From Novosphingobium panipatense (GTDB lineage: Bacteria; Pseudomonadota; Alphaproteobacteria; Sphingomonadales; Sphingomonadaceae), in the NCBI RefSeq assembly GCF_002149965.1, contig NZ_MSQB01000014.1, positions 109,456 through 173,455 of the forward strand: DNA of 64,000 nt, in the 5' to 3' direction. The position numbers and the translations under genes are program-made. Positions 32,079-41,923 of this stretch are shown here, in pieces. Numbering within the stretch: the stretch's first letter is position 1; the number at the start of each line of letters is the position of its first letter. Under the pieces are notes generated by a model that did no database searches, was not told the DNA's origin, and saw only the letters and a list, made by a program, of their open reading frames with translations.

Positions 32079-35000
32079 TCAATCCTCGATGCTTTCGCGA
32101 ATCCGCTTCGCCAGCGCATCCATGGCGAAAGGCTTGGTTATCATGGCCATGCCCGGTTCGAGAAATCCGGCGGCAAGGGCAGCATTTTCGGCATAGCCGG
32201 TCATGAACAGGACCCGCAGCCCCGGCCGCGCGGCGCGTCCTCCGTCGGCGACCTGCCTGCCGTTGAGGCCGGGCAGGCCGATGTCGGTGATCAGCAGGTC
32301 GATGCGCTGCCCCGATTGCAGGATCTCCAGCCCGGCGGGGCCGTCCGCCGCCTCGATCGCGGTATAGCCCAGTTCGTCCAGCACTTCGATGATGAGGCCG
32401 CGCACCACCGCTTCGTCTTCCACCACCAGCACGACTTCGCCCTCGACGGCGGCGGGCAGGTGGCCCGCCTCCGCGGCGCTGTCTTCCAGGTCCTCGACGC
32501 CGCGGTGGCGGGGCAGGAAGATCTTCACGCAGGTGCCCAGGCCCTGTTCGGAGTAGATCCGGGCAAAGCCTTCGGACTGGCGGGTGAAACCGTAGATCAT
32601 CGACAGTCCGAGCCCGGTTCCCTGCCCCATCGGCTTGGTGGTGAAGAAGGGTTCGAAAGCGCGCTCGGACACTTCGCGCGCCATGCCCACGCCGGTGTCG
32701 CTGATAGCGATGCAGACATATTGGCCGGGCTTCAGGTCGCGCTGCTGGGCGACGTAGTGATCGTCGAGATGGGCATTGCAGGTCTCGATCGTCAGCTTGC
32801 CGCCGTCGGGCATGGCATCGCGGGCATTGATGACGAGATTGAGGATCGCGCTTTCAAGCTGGTTGGGGTCGCAGCGCGTCTGCCACAGGCCGCCGGAAAG
32901 CACGAATTCCAGGTCGATCTGCTCGCCCAGGGTACGGCGCAGCATGTCCTCCATCGAGGCGATCAGCGGATTGGCGCGAACCGGGCGCGGATCCAGCGGC
33001 TGGCGGCGGGAGAAGGCGAGCAGGCGGTGGGTGAGCGAAGCGGCCCGGTCGGCCGAGGCCTTGGCACCCTGGAGCCAGCGTTCCAGCTCGCCGGTCCGGC
33101 CTTGCGCCAGCCGGTTGTGCATCATGTCGAGGCTGCCGGTGATCCCTTGCAGCAGGTTGTTGAAATCATGGGCGATGCCGCCGGTCAACTGGCCGACCGC
33201 TTCCATCTTCTGGCTCTGCCGCAGGGCCTCCTCGACCGCGCGCTGCTCGGTGATGTCGCGGCCGATCGCGTGGATGCGGCCGCCGTCCGGCACGGCGGTC
33301 CAGGCGATCAGGCGATAGTCGCCGTCGCGAGTGCGGTGGCGGTTCTCGAATGCAAGCATGCCCGAGCCGAGGATACCGCTATCGCCGCCGTCTGAAGGCT
33401 CGGCATCGGCCAGCCCTGCTTCGGCGCTGCCGGCCAGCCGGGCGAGGGCGGATGCGGTCACCGCCCGGTCGTCGGGGTGGACGAAAGCGGCGATGCGGCG
33501 GCCCAGCATCTCGCCCTCGTGCCAGCCCAGCATGCGCTCGGCGGAAGGATTTACGGCAGTGATCAGGCCGGTATGGTCGCAGACCAGCATGAGATCGCGG
33601 CTGATCGACCAGAGCCTGTCGCGATCCTGCGCATAGGCCGCTTCGGCCTGTTTCTGCGCGTCGATATCGGTGTTGGTACCGATCCAGGCCGATGTCTCGC
33701 CATGGCCATCGACCAAGGGGAGGTCGCGGGACAAGTGCCAGCGATAGCCCTGCTCGGCGTCGAGCAGGCGGAATTCTGTTTCGAAGACTTCGCCGGTCGC
33801 AACCGAATGCGCCCATTTCACGCGGGAATCCGCGCGGTCGTCGGGATGGATCACTTCGTTCCAGCCGTCAGAGCCCAGGCTCTCGCGCGTGCGGCCGGTA
33901 TAGGCGTAGACGCGGTCGTTGAACCAGTCGATCTGGCCGTCCACGCGCGCGGTCCAGACCTGGATGGGCATGTTCTGCGCCAGCGTGCTGAACTGCGCCT
34001 CGCTCTTTTCCAGCGCGCGCTGGATGCGGCGGCGGTCGGTCACGTCCTGGACGACGCCGATCATGCGCACCGCGCGGCCCCGCGCATCGAATTCGAAATC
34101 GGCCTTGCGGGCGATCACGCGCTCCTCGCCGGTATCGGCGCGGCGGATGCGATATTCGACGTCGAGCCGGGTATTGCCCTGCTGGCGGCGCGCCCAGGTG
34201 GAAATCAGGTACTGATCGTCCGGGATGACGAGTTGCTCGATCCGCTCGACCGGCGGCGTACGGCCCGGTTCGGCATTGGGTTCGACCCCGAAGATCCGCC
34301 AGAACTCGTCGGTGCCGTTGATCCTGTTGGCGGGAATATCGATCGAGAACAGCCCGACGCCGCCCGCCTTCTGCGCGCGCCTCAGGCGGTCCTCGCTCTG
34401 GTCCAGCGCCTCCTGCGCGCGGTGCTCGGGCGTGCGGTCGCGCATCAGCTTGACGAAGCCGATCGCGCGTCCGCCTGCATCGCGCAGCGGAGTCATCTCG
34501 CTGAGACCCCAGAACCGCTCGCCGGACTTGCGCAAGTGCCAGCGGGCATCGTGGGCGCGGCCCGTCTCCAGCGCCTCGCGCCGCTTGGCGGCGGGGCGGC
34601 CGACGGCGCGGTCTTCCGGGGTGAAGAACGTGGCCATCGGCTGGCCGAGCATTTCCGCCTCGCTCCAGCCCAGCATGGCGGCGGCGCCTGCGTTCCACAG
34701 GGTGATCCTGCCGTCCGGGTCGGTGGCGACGATGCCGTAGTCAATCGCGCTGTCCAGGATCTGCCGGTTGAACGCCTCGCGCTCGTGAAGCTGGCCTTCC
34801 GCCCCGACCCGCTGGATATGCGCCCAGGAACGTTCGGTGACCTCGCGGATCACGCCCAGCTCGTAGTCGGTCCAGTCGTGCGCCTCGCGGTCGTGGATCG
34901 CCATCAGCGCGATCAGGCTGCCTTCCTTGATCAGCGGCATGCAGATCGTGGCGGTTATGCCGATATCCTGGAACGTCCGCGCTTCGTCCGGGGCCAGTTC

Positions 35001-35795
35001 GCTGCGGTTGTCGGCGATGATCAGCGGGCGGTCGGCATTGAGCTCGCGGACGGCGAGAGCGCCGAAGTCGGACAGCCGGTAGTGTCCCACGATCGAGGGC
35101 GAGCCGGGGGCGTTCCAGTCTCCGCGTATGGTGAAGCCGTTGCCGTCCTCGTCCATGTCGGCATAGGCGCAGTTCGACATGCCGAGATGCTGCGCGGTCA
35201 TGCGCGTGGTGATGGCCAGGATCTGGTCGGCGCTGCGGCAATCGCGCACGGCCCGGCCGAGATCGTCGAGGAAGCGCAGGCGCGTCTCGCTTTCCTCCAG
35301 GGCGACACGCGCGGCGTGGGCTTCCGTGGTTTCCACGACCACGGCGATCACACCTGCCGGGGCGCCGTCGTCCCCTGAAATCGGGGAATAGTCGAGGTTG
35401 AGCCAGACCTTTTCGGGCTTGCCGTCCCGGTGGAGCGTGAGGACGTGATCGCGGTAGCTGAGCGTGCCGCCGCCAAGGCCCACTTTCAGGACGTTGTCGT
35501 TGAAGTCGGCCACTTCCTGCCAGCCGTCGCGCACATCTGATCCCAGCAGGCGGCTGTCCCGCGCGCCCGCGAAGCGCGAATAGGCGTCGTTGTAGATCAT
35601 GACGCCGCTTTCGCCCCAGAGCAGGACCAGCGGTACCGGGGAAGGCAGCATGAAGGCCACCGTCTGCTTCAGGCTGGATTGCCAGCCACTGATCGGGCCG
35701 ATCGCGGTGGAGGCCCAGTCATGCGCGGCGATGCGGCGCGCGAGGTCTCCGCCGTGGGACAGGAACCCTTCGGCAAAACCTTCGCCGTGCATCAT
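32079..35795 (-). CDS. Hybrid histidine kinase with multiple PAS and GAF domains
   Basis: Protein of 1238 aa starting at an ATG nine bases after GGAG. In order: a PAS-like module (about 20-160), GAF (about 185-345), four PAS/PAC modules (about 350-840), a HisKA dimer domain with phospho-His876 in GGIAHDFNN, HATPase (N box LNLVINARDAMPDGG, GMAREV, G2 box GTGLGLS), and a C-terminal receiver with Asp1171 in LLITDIGLPG. No membrane helices are seen, so it is a cytosolic sensor. The PAS and GAF modules could bind flavin, haem or small ligands; a blue-light LOV signature (NCRFL) is absent. The next gene is a single receiver protein. The input signal is unknown. Confidence 0.92.
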   Translation of the reverse strand: MMHGEGFAEGFLSHGGDLARRIAAHDWASTAIGPISGWQSSLKQTVAFMLPSPVPLVLLWGESGVMIYNDAYSRFAGARDSRLLGSDVRDGWQEVADFNDNVLKVGLGGGTLSYRDHVLTLHRDGKPEKVWLNLDYSPISGDDGAPAGVIAVVVETTEAHAARVALEESETRLRFLDDLGRAVRDCRSADQILAITTRMTAQHLGMSNCAYADMDEDGNGFTIRGDWNAPGSPSIVGHYRLSDFGALAVRELNADRPLIIADNRSELAPDEARTFQDIGITATICMPLIKEGSLIALMAIHDREAHDWTDYELGVIREVTERSWAHIQRVGAEGQLHEREAFNRQILDSAIDYGIVATDPDGRITLWNAGAAAMLGWSEAEMLGQPMATFFTPEDRAVGRPAAKRREALETGRAHDARWHLRKSGERFWGLSEMTPLRDAGGRAIGFVKLMRDRTPEHRAQEALDQSEDRLRRAQKAGGVGLFSIDIPANRINGTDEFWRIFGVEPNAEPGRTPPVERIEQLVIPDDQYLISTWARRQQGNTRLDVEYRIRRADTGEERVIARKADFEFDARGRAVRMIGVVQDVTDRRRIQRALEKSEAQFSTLAQNMPIQVWTARVDGQIDWFNDRVYAYTGRTRESLGSDGWNEVIHPDDRADSRVKWAHSVATGEVFETEFRLLDAEQGYRWHLSRDLPLVDGHGETSAWIGTNTDIDAQKQAEAAYAQDRDRLWSISRDLMLVCDHTGLITAVNPSAERMLGWHEGEMLGRRIAAFVHPDDRAVTASALARLAGSAEAGLADAEPSDGGDSGILGSGMLAFENRHRTRDGDYRLIAWTAVPDGGRIHAIGRDITEQRAVEEALRQSQKMEAVGQLTGGIAHDFNNLLQGITGSLDMMHNRLAQGRTGELERWLQGAKASADRAASLTHRLLAFSRRQPLDPRPVRANPLIASMEDMLRRTLGEQIDLEFVLSGGLWQTRCDPNQLESAILNLVINARDAMPDGGKLTIETCNAHLDDHYVAQQRDLKPGQYVCIAISDTGVGMAREVSERAFEPFFTTKPMGQGTGLGLSMIYGFTRQSEGFARIYSEQGLGTCVKIFLPRHRGVEDLEDSAAEAGHLPAAVEGEVVLVVEDEAVVRGLIIEVLDELGYTAIEAADGPAGLEILQSGQRIDLLITDIGLPGLNGRQVADGGRAARPGLRVLFMTGYAENAALAAGFLEPGMAMITKPFAMDALAKRIRESIED

Positions 35796-35969
35796 TGACC
35801 CCATCTCCTGTGCGCCCCCGTCAGCGCGTAGACTTGCGCGACCCTGCGCACCATGGCTTCCCCGCGCAGCCGTGGCGATCTGCAAAACACCTTCGGCGGT
35901 TCCGGGTTCCCGGCCGCGACCGATGCCGGTGATAAAAAGCGGTTTTTGCGCCTCGCCGGCTTGGTCCGG

Positions 35970-36923
35970 CTACTCGGCGGTTCGGCGCTCCAGGAACAGG
36001 ATCGACAGGTTCCTGTCCGGGCGCCAGTCGCTCTTTGTCATCTCGAAGCGGGTAGGGCCGATCTTGCGCAGGCCCTCGGCGCAGAAGCTGACGAAGTCTT
36101 CGGGCCGCTCCTTGTCCACCACAAGGCGGAACCGGCCGATCGGCTTCTTCCAGTTGCCGCCGGTCACCAGGATATAGTCCAGCCAGCCTTCCGAATAGAC
36201 GACGTTCTTCGCCTCGGCCCGGCGCAGCGCGGAAAGCAAGGCGGCATCGACGCAATATGTGCGGACGGTCTCGGGATCGGCATCGCTGCCGAGCATGGTG
36301 GCAACGGTGCCCCCCACCGAAGGCCGGTAGCGGTGCTCGACGACGAGCGGCACACCGGCCGGGAAGCGCTGGAGCCAGTGGTAGGTCGTCTCCAGGCTCC
36401 AGGCCGGATAGCCGTCTTCGTCGATCAGCCCGAGCCGCTCGGCTTCGGCGCGCCTCGCCGGGGCCAGCCGGTCCATGGCTTCCTGCGCGGGGCCGAGGTG
36501 CGGCGCCAGCGGGATCGCGTTGGCGCGCAGCCAGGCGGTGCGGTCGGCAGTGCCCAGCATGGCCTTCTGCTCGATCTCCATCTTTACCGGCTTGCCGTCC
36601 ACGCGGGTTTCGAAACCCAGGAAATTGTCGGGCGAGTCCAGCGGGATCGCGATGTCCATCTCGAAGAACGCCCGCCCGCCGACAGGCGGAAGCGGAAAGG
36701 CCACGCGGCTGACGACATCCTGCTTGGCCGTATTGACGAAAGTGTAGCGCACTTTCACCGCCGAGCGGGATATCTCGAGGTCCTCGGTCTGCATCTCGAT
36801 GCTGTCGCTTTTGATGAGAACCAGCCCGCCCGCGGCAAGCTGCGCCGAGGAATCGTTGGCCAGGGCGGCCTCGGAAAGGCAGGATGCGAGTGCCATGGCG
36901 GCAAGGATGGCAATTCTCCACAT
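35970..36923 (-). CDS. DUF4424 family exported protein
   Basis: Protein of 317 aa with an N-terminal signal peptide (IAILAAMALASCLSEAALA-ND). The body matches the DUF4424 pattern: NDSSAQLAAGGLVLIKSDSIEM, VRYTFVNTAKQDVVSRVAFPLPP, and a late NWKKPIGRFRLVVDKERP segment. The family is periplasmic or secreted, all-beta in its first half, and of unknown function. The gene is monocistronic, with about 170 bp to the kinase gene and a divergent GT39-like gene upstream. A Cys in the signal region is not in a good lipobox. I infer only the location. Confidence 0.85.
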   Translation of the reverse strand: MWRIAILAAMALASCLSEAALANDSSAQLAAGGLVLIKSDSIEMQTEDLEISRSAVKVRYTFVNTAKQDVVSRVAFPLPPVGGRAFFEMDIAIPLDSPDNFLGFETRVDGKPVKMEIEQKAMLGTADRTAWLRANAIPLAPHLGPAQEAMDRLAPARRAEAERLGLIDEDGYPAWSLETTYHWLQRFPAGVPLVVEHRYRPSVGGTVATMLGSDADPETVRTYCVDAALLSALRRAEAKNVVYSEGWLDYILVTGGNWKKPIGRFRLVVDKERPEDFVSFCAEGLRKIGPTRFEMTKSDWRPDRNLSILFLERRTAE

Positions 36924-37054
36924 CGGCCCGACCTAGCGCGGCAGGCGCACCGGATTCAATCGCCTTTCGGCTTGGATTCAGGGGACTTGCATCGAAGGGA
37001 ATGAGAGTTAACGCTTCCTTCGCCATGGTGGACTAATGCCATGGGCGCGTCTCT

Positions 37055-38575
37055 TTGACCGGCAGGGCGGGCGCGGTTTTCGGAGCTTGTGGCTTGGCGC
37101 GTACCTCCCTTCGGATAGTGGCTTTGGCGGGCATGGCGCTGCTGGGCATCGCGCTCGTCTGGACATGTCTGCAACGCGGGCCGTGGTACGACGAGTTCTA
37201 TACCCAATATGTCACGCGTCCGGGACTGCTCTGGGGCCGCGCGCTGCGGGAAAGCTGGATGGCGGACAATCATCCGCCGCTCTATTATATCCTGGCGCGC
37301 GCCACAGCGTGGCTGGGCTCTATTGCGCATCATCGCCTGCTCAATGTCGCACTCGGCGCGCTCGCGCTGGCAGGGGGGCTGGCCATCGTTCGCGACGTGC
37401 CGCGTCTCGCTCCGGCGACGGCCGTTCTTGTGCTGGAACTCGCGGCCAATCCGTGGTCGCTGATCGCGGGGAGCGAACTGCGCTCCTATTTTCTGTCGCT
37501 TTGCGCCGGGACGGTCTTCGCCCTGGGGCTCTGCGCGATCCGGCTTACCCGGCACGCAGGCACGCTGCTGCGCCAGGCGGCGTTCTGGTCGGCTACTTTC
37601 CTGGCGTTCAACACCCATATCATCACCTCGCTTGCCGCAGCGGCGATTGCGCTGCCCTTCGTGCTGGCCTCGCTTGTTCAGCGGGACTGGCGGGAAGCGC
37701 GGGCCATCTGCCTGCCGGTCGCCGCAGGCGGACTGATCTTTGCCGCAGTGACGGCGATCCAGCTTCCTGTCTGGCTCTCCAACACGCGCGTGTTCTGGAT
37801 CGAGCCGGGCTTCGATTCCGCCCGCTGGTCGGTGGAATGGGCGCTGCTGCGCACGCTGGAGGCGAACCCGGTCGTGCTTCTCGCAGGACTGGCCGGGGCC
37901 GTGCTGTTGGCCCGCGATACGCTGGTGCAGAAGAAAGCGAGCGGAGAGGCTGGCGCGCTGGCCTTGCTGGCGCTCGGCACCGTACTTGCGGCGGCCGGGC
38001 TGGTGGCGCTGCACCTCCTGCGCCCGATCCTGATCGAGAAGTATCTCATGGCGCTGGTAGCCGCCGTCTGCGTTGGGCTGGGCCTAGCCGGAGGACGGCT
38101 GCTCGAAAGCCTGGGGCACCGCCTTCGGGTCCTGGTACTGGTCGCGGCGCTGGCCGCCTCGGCCTATGCGCTGGTACAGAACGTGCCGCAGGCGGTGAAC
38201 CGCGTGAGTTGGCTTGCCACCGGGCGGGCGATCGCGGAACAGGTGAAGCGCTGTCCGGGCACGGTGGTTCATACCGATCCCTATTGGAACGCCGAAGTCA
38301 TGGCCATGCAGCCGCGCGACAATGCGCAAGTCGTGCCCTTCGCCTATCGCTACGTTGCCGACAGTTTCGGCTTCAGGCTGGCCCCTTCGGGATCGCGCGA
38401 GACGGCGGCATCCTGCCCCACGGTGTTCTGGGGAGAGCACGACAGCAAGCAGCGCTTCGATGCCGCTACCGTGGCGGAGCACTTGCGACAATCCGGCTTC
38501 GCCGTGAAGGGCATGGATTTCCAGCGGCTAGAGGACGGCTGGATTGCGATCGTCCCGCCGACGGCGATGCGTTGA
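37055..38575 (+). CDS. GT39-like integral membrane glycosyltransferase (GT-C)
   Basis: Protein of up to 506 aa with about ten membrane helices. The catalytic-type acidic pair appears in the first periplasmic loop (GPWYDEFYT), with the signature ADNHPPLYY shortly after, as in ArnT/PMT-type GT-C enzymes using polyprenyl-phosphate sugars. A C-terminal soluble domain is short. TTG 37055 opens the frame, but TTG 37094 with GGAG eight bases upstream is the better start (493 aa). An acyltransferase-3 gene follows at once. The pair could modify a surface glycan or lipid with a sugar and an acyl group (inference). Confidence 0.8.
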   Translation: MTGRAGAVFGACGLARTSLRIVALAGMALLGIALVWTCLQRGPWYDEFYTQYVTRPGLLWGRALRESWMADNHPPLYYILARATAWLGSIAHHRLLNVALGALALAGGLAIVRDVPRLAPATAVLVLELAANPWSLIAGSELRSYFLSLCAGTVFALGLCAIRLTRHAGTLLRQAAFWSATFLAFNTHIITSLAAAAIALPFVLASLVQRDWREARAICLPVAAGGLIFAAVTAIQLPVWLSNTRVFWIEPGFDSARWSVEWALLRTLEANPVVLLAGLAGAVLLARDTLVQKKASGEAGALALLALGTVLAAAGLVALHLLRPILIEKYLMALVAAVCVGLGLAGGRLLESLGHRLRVLVLVAALAASAYALVQNVPQAVNRVSWLATGRAIAEQVKRCPGTVVHTDPYWNAEVMAMQPRDNAQVVPFAYRYVADSFGFRLAPSGSRETAASCPTVFWGEHDSKQRFDAATVAEHLRQSGFAVKGMDFQRLEDGWIAIVPPTAMR

Positions 38576-38579
38576 AGGC

Positions 38580-39665
38580 ATGACCGCTTCTCGTCCTCGC
38601 AAGCTCCTCTCCATCCAGGCCTTGCGCGGCCTGGCCGCCTTTGCTGTGGTCGCCTATCACGCCGCCCGCCATCTCGGGCAGGCGGTGGATGCTTCCGCGA
38701 TCACGCGCGTGACCCAGCCGGGGCATGCGGGCGTCGATCTGTTCTTCGTTCTTTCGGGCTTCATCATCCTTCACGTCCACCGCCAGGACATCGGCCGTCC
38801 TGCCGCGCTCGGTCGCTATGGATGGCAGCGCTTCGCGCGCCTCATGCCGATCTACTGGGTGGCCCTGGCCGCCACGGTGGCTTCGCTGCTGCCGGGACAT
38901 GCCGAGGACGTGACCCTCGCGCGCGTGGCGTTTTCGGCCAGCCTCCTGCCGGTTTCGCAGGATCCGCTGCTGGGCGTCGCCTGGACCTTGCAGCACGAGG
39001 TGCTGTTCTACGGTGCCTTCGCCCTGCTGATCTGCAATCGCGCGCTTGGCCTTTGCTGTCTGCTGTTCTGGCTGAGTTGGGGGCTCGGCTGGGGTTTGGC
39101 CCAGGCGAGCGGAATGGTGCCCGGTGCGTGGAACGCCCCGCGCTTCACCAGCCTGTTCAACCTGCAATTCCTGTTCGGCATGCTGGCCGCCCTTGCCCTT
39201 TCCAGTGGGCGGATCAGGCATGGCGGCGCACTGGCGCTCGGCGGGGGTGCGATCATGCTGGCGGTCGCTCTGTTCGAAGCGACGGGCCGGATCGACGGCT
39301 ATGGCAATATGGCGCGGCTGGCCTACGGCATACCTTCGGCCATGCTGATCGCCGGACTCGCCGCCTGGGAGCAGGGCGGCGAACGATCCGTACCTGTCCC
39401 GCTGGCCGCGCTGGGAGAGGCGTCCTATAGCCTCTATCTCTTCCATCTGCTCGGGATCGGCGTTGCCTGGCAGGTCTGGTTGCGCAGCGGAATCGACACC
39501 GCCGCGCACCTCGCGGCCTGCTATCTGTTCCTGGTGACGAGCGCGCTGGTGACGGGCCTCGCCGTTCATCGCCTGATCGAAGTACCGCTGCTGCGCTGGC
39601 TGCGTTCGAGAGGGCCGAGTGGCGCTGTGCAGCCGAAAATTGCGCAATATTGTTGCAAAACGTGA
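38580..39665 (+). CDS. Acyltransferase-3 family membrane protein
   Basis: Protein of 361 aa, start four bases after the GT39-like stop. About ten membrane helices are seen. Family marks are LLSIQALRGLAAFAVVAYHA (with the essential His), GVDLFFVLSGFII, GRYGWQRFARLMPIYW and a late LGEASYSLYLFHL. OafA/ExoZ-like enzymes O-acylate surface polysaccharides, lipids or other exported molecules, often with acetyl groups. Coupling to the GT39-like gene suggests joint decoration of a glycan. It lies 20 kb from the exopolysaccharide cluster, so it may act on that or on another polymer. Confidence 0.9.
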   Translation: MTASRPRKLLSIQALRGLAAFAVVAYHAARHLGQAVDASAITRVTQPGHAGVDLFFVLSGFIILHVHRQDIGRPAALGRYGWQRFARLMPIYWVALAATVASLLPGHAEDVTLARVAFSASLLPVSQDPLLGVAWTLQHEVLFYGAFALLICNRALGLCCLLFWLSWGLGWGLAQASGMVPGAWNAPRFTSLFNLQFLFGMLAALALSSGRIRHGGALALGGGAIMLAVALFEATGRIDGYGNMARLAYGIPSAMLIAGLAAWEQGGERSVPVPLAALGEASYSLYLFHLLGIGVAWQVWLRSGIDTAAHLAACYLFLVTSALVTGLAVHRLIEVPLLRWLRSRGPSGAVQPKIAQYCCKT

Positions 39666-39797
39666 GAAATCGGCAGTTTTCCGCTGTCGGTCGCCTGATC
39701 TCTCTATAACGATTGCAGCCGCGTGCGCCCCGGAAGATCAGCATCCGGGACGTGCCGCGCGGTGTCTTTCTCTCGTCTCCCCCAACAGAGATTCACC

Positions 39798-41513
39798 ATG
39801 ACCGGCATTCGTGCATTCCTGAAAAGACAGCATCTATCGACAAAAGTGACGCTCATGACCGTGGGCGCGCTTGTTCTGCTTTCCGCCGTGTTCTTCATCG
39901 GCACGCGTTTCCTGCTGGTGCAGGATGCCCGCAGCCAAGGCGAGGAGCGCCTGGATACGAACATGCGCGTGGCCTGGTCCGTCCTGCAATGGAGCGGCCT
40001 GAACTATGCCAAGCGGGACGGAAAGCTCTACGTCGGCGACACTCCGCTCAATGACAATAACGCCGCAGTGGACCGGATGAAGGAACTCGTGGGCGGCACC
40101 GCCACGATCTTCATGGACGACTTGCGCGTGGCCACCAACGTTCAGAAGGAGGACGGCACCCGCGCGCTGGGCACCCGGCTTGCCGCCGGGCCGGTGAAGG
40201 ATGCCGTACTCGGCCGGGGCGAACCCTATCGCGGCGAGACGGAAATCCTCGGCGTCCGTTATTTCGCCGCTTATGACCCGATCAAGGATTCCAGCGGGAA
40301 AGTGATCGGCATCCTCTTCGTCGGCGTCTCGGCAGAGGATTTCTATCGCAATGTGGACAGCCTTGGCTGGCATGTCCTGCTGCTGGCCGTCGTCGTCACC
40401 GCGATCGCGGCTGCCTTCTGCATGCGCGGCGCGCGCCAGCTCTTCGCGCCGCTAGAAACGGCTGCGAAGACGATGATGCGCCTTGCCGAAGGCCATAACC
40501 AGACCGAGATCGCCGACACCGAAAGGCAGGACGAAATCGGCGGGATCGCGCGGGCGCTGCTGGTTTTCCGCAACGCCGCCGTCGCCAAGGAAGCGGCCGA
40601 CCGGGAGCAGCGCGACGTGGTCGAACGCCTCGCGGACAGTCTTGCGCAGCTTTCGGCGGGGGATCTCACGGCAGAGATCGCCCAGGCCTTCCCGCATACT
40701 TACGAAACCCTGCGCGGAAACTACAATGCCGCCCTTGCCGGGCTGCGCGGACTGATCGGGGCGACCGGCGAAAGCACTTCGGTTATCCGGGGCAGTTCGT
40801 TCGAAATCGCCCAGGCTTCCGAAGACCTCGCGCGCCGGACCGAAGCCAGTGCTGCCAGCCTCGAACAGAGTTCGGCAGCGCTCGTGGAGATCGACAGCGG
40901 CCTGAAGGCAGGCGCCAATGCCGCGACCGAGACGGTGGCCCGTGCCGACGAGGCCATCGCCACGGTAAGCGGTGGACGCGCAGTCGCTGCGGAGGCGGTG
41001 GATGCCATGCGCCGCGTGTCCGACAGCGCGACCAATATCGACGGCGTGATCGAAGGGCTGGACAAGATCGCCTTCCAGACCCGCGTCCTTGCCATGAACG
41101 CTGCCGTCGAAGCGGGGCGTGCGGGCGAAGCGGGCCGGGGCTTCGCGGTCGTGGCGGATCTGGTTTCGGCGCTTGCCAAGCGTTCGGAAGAAGAAGCCCG
41201 CAGCGCCCGCGAGCAGCTTACCGTCACCCAGTCCGAGATCGTCACGGCGCTCGGCGCGGTGGAGCGGGTCGACGGGGCTTTCGAAGGGATCGCCGGAGAC
41301 GTGTCGCAAGTCCACGTCCTGCTGGGCGGCATGGCCCGTCACAACCGGGCATCGGTAACCTCGGTCAGCGAAATTACCGCTGCCATCGGGGCGATGAACC
41401 TGGCGACGCAGCAGAATGCGGCCATGGTGGAACAGGCTTCGGCCGCAGCGCGCGGTCTTACCGAGGAAGTCAACCGGCTGGCGGCGCAGGCCTCGCGCTT
41501 CAAGGTCGCCTGA
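39798..41513 (+). CDS. Methyl-accepting chemotaxis protein with Cache sensor
   Basis: Protein of 571 aa. A first membrane helix lies near residues 18-38. A single periplasmic Cache-type domain (about 45-185, with GTATIFMDD and GVRYFAAYDPIKDSSGKVIGI) is followed by a second helix (about 195-215), a HAMP (LFAPLETAAKTM) and a second HAMP-like segment, and then the MCP signalling domain with the hairpin AVEAGRAGEAGRGFAVVADL. The tip deviates slightly from the consensus (GRAGEAGRG is kept). The receptor probably senses a small organic ligand and controls CheA. No che genes are next to it. The promoter is probably in the 130-bp gap upstream. Confidence 0.92.
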   Translation: MTGIRAFLKRQHLSTKVTLMTVGALVLLSAVFFIGTRFLLVQDARSQGEERLDTNMRVAWSVLQWSGLNYAKRDGKLYVGDTPLNDNNAAVDRMKELVGGTATIFMDDLRVATNVQKEDGTRALGTRLAAGPVKDAVLGRGEPYRGETEILGVRYFAAYDPIKDSSGKVIGILFVGVSAEDFYRNVDSLGWHVLLLAVVVTAIAAAFCMRGARQLFAPLETAAKTMMRLAEGHNQTEIADTERQDEIGGIARALLVFRNAAVAKEAADREQRDVVERLADSLAQLSAGDLTAEIAQAFPHTYETLRGNYNAALAGLRGLIGATGESTSVIRGSSFEIAQASEDLARRTEASAASLEQSSAALVEIDSGLKAGANAATETVARADEAIATVSGGRAVAAEAVDAMRRVSDSATNIDGVIEGLDKIAFQTRVLAMNAAVEAGRAGEAGRGFAVVADLVSALAKRSEEEARSAREQLTVTQSEIVTALGAVERVDGAFEGIAGDVSQVHVLLGGMARHNRASVTSVSEITAAIGAMNLATQQNAAMVEQASAAARGLTEEVNRLAAQASRFKVA

Positions 41514-41534
41514 GGGCCAGGAATGGAAGCGGGG

Positions 41535-41774
41535 TTAGGAGGTGACGAGAATCGTCATCTCCGCCCGCGAATCTTGCCGCGAATCTGCTCTCGAATCTGG
41601 CCGTGACCGGCGGATCGTGCAGAGCTTGAGGGCGCCTTCCCAGAGTTCCGCGCTGCGCTTGGCGGCTTCGCGGTGTGCGATGACAAGGGCTCCGGCAATG
41701 TCCGGGGCCTTGAATTCCAGCCTCTTGGCAAGGCCGTGCTCGTCCTCGAAAAATCTCAGGGTGTAGATCTTCAT
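41535..41774 (-). CDS. Small protein with C-terminal DSRx repeats
   Basis: Protein of 79 aa starting at ATG 41774, with GGAGG six bases upstream, a strong site. The first 55 residues look like a small folded domain (MKIYTLRFFEDEHGLAKRLEF, then a helix AGALVIAHREAAKRSAELW). The C-terminus has three tandem DSRx units from a 12-bp repeat (GATTCGCGGnnn-like). I do not recognise a named family. It is convergent with the chemotaxis receptor gene, 21 bp apart. The repeat tail may vary in length between strains. Confidence 0.7.
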   Translation of the reverse strand: MKIYTLRFFEDEHGLAKRLEFKAPDIAGALVIAHREAAKRSAELWEGALKLCTIRRSRPDSRADSRQDSRAEMTILVTS

Positions 41775-41923
41775 GTGAGTCCTCCAGCGGTGCGCCGCCG
41801 TGTTCGGTATTCGCACTTGCGGAAGAAGGGCTAGTTTATTTTACGCCGATTCGGAGTGATTTGCGTCAAATCGTTGTTCGGCAGAGCCATCCGGTTGTGT
41901 CGCTGATATGACTGTTCTTCGGC

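Noticed and set aside
32073..35378. Long plus-strand frames opposite the histidine kinase
   Set aside because: Antisense shadows; the minus strand shows His, ATPase and receiver motifs in order.
41535..41774. SR-repeat tail as a sign of a eukaryotic-type RS domain
   Set aside because: Just three short units, explained by a 12-bp tandem repeat.
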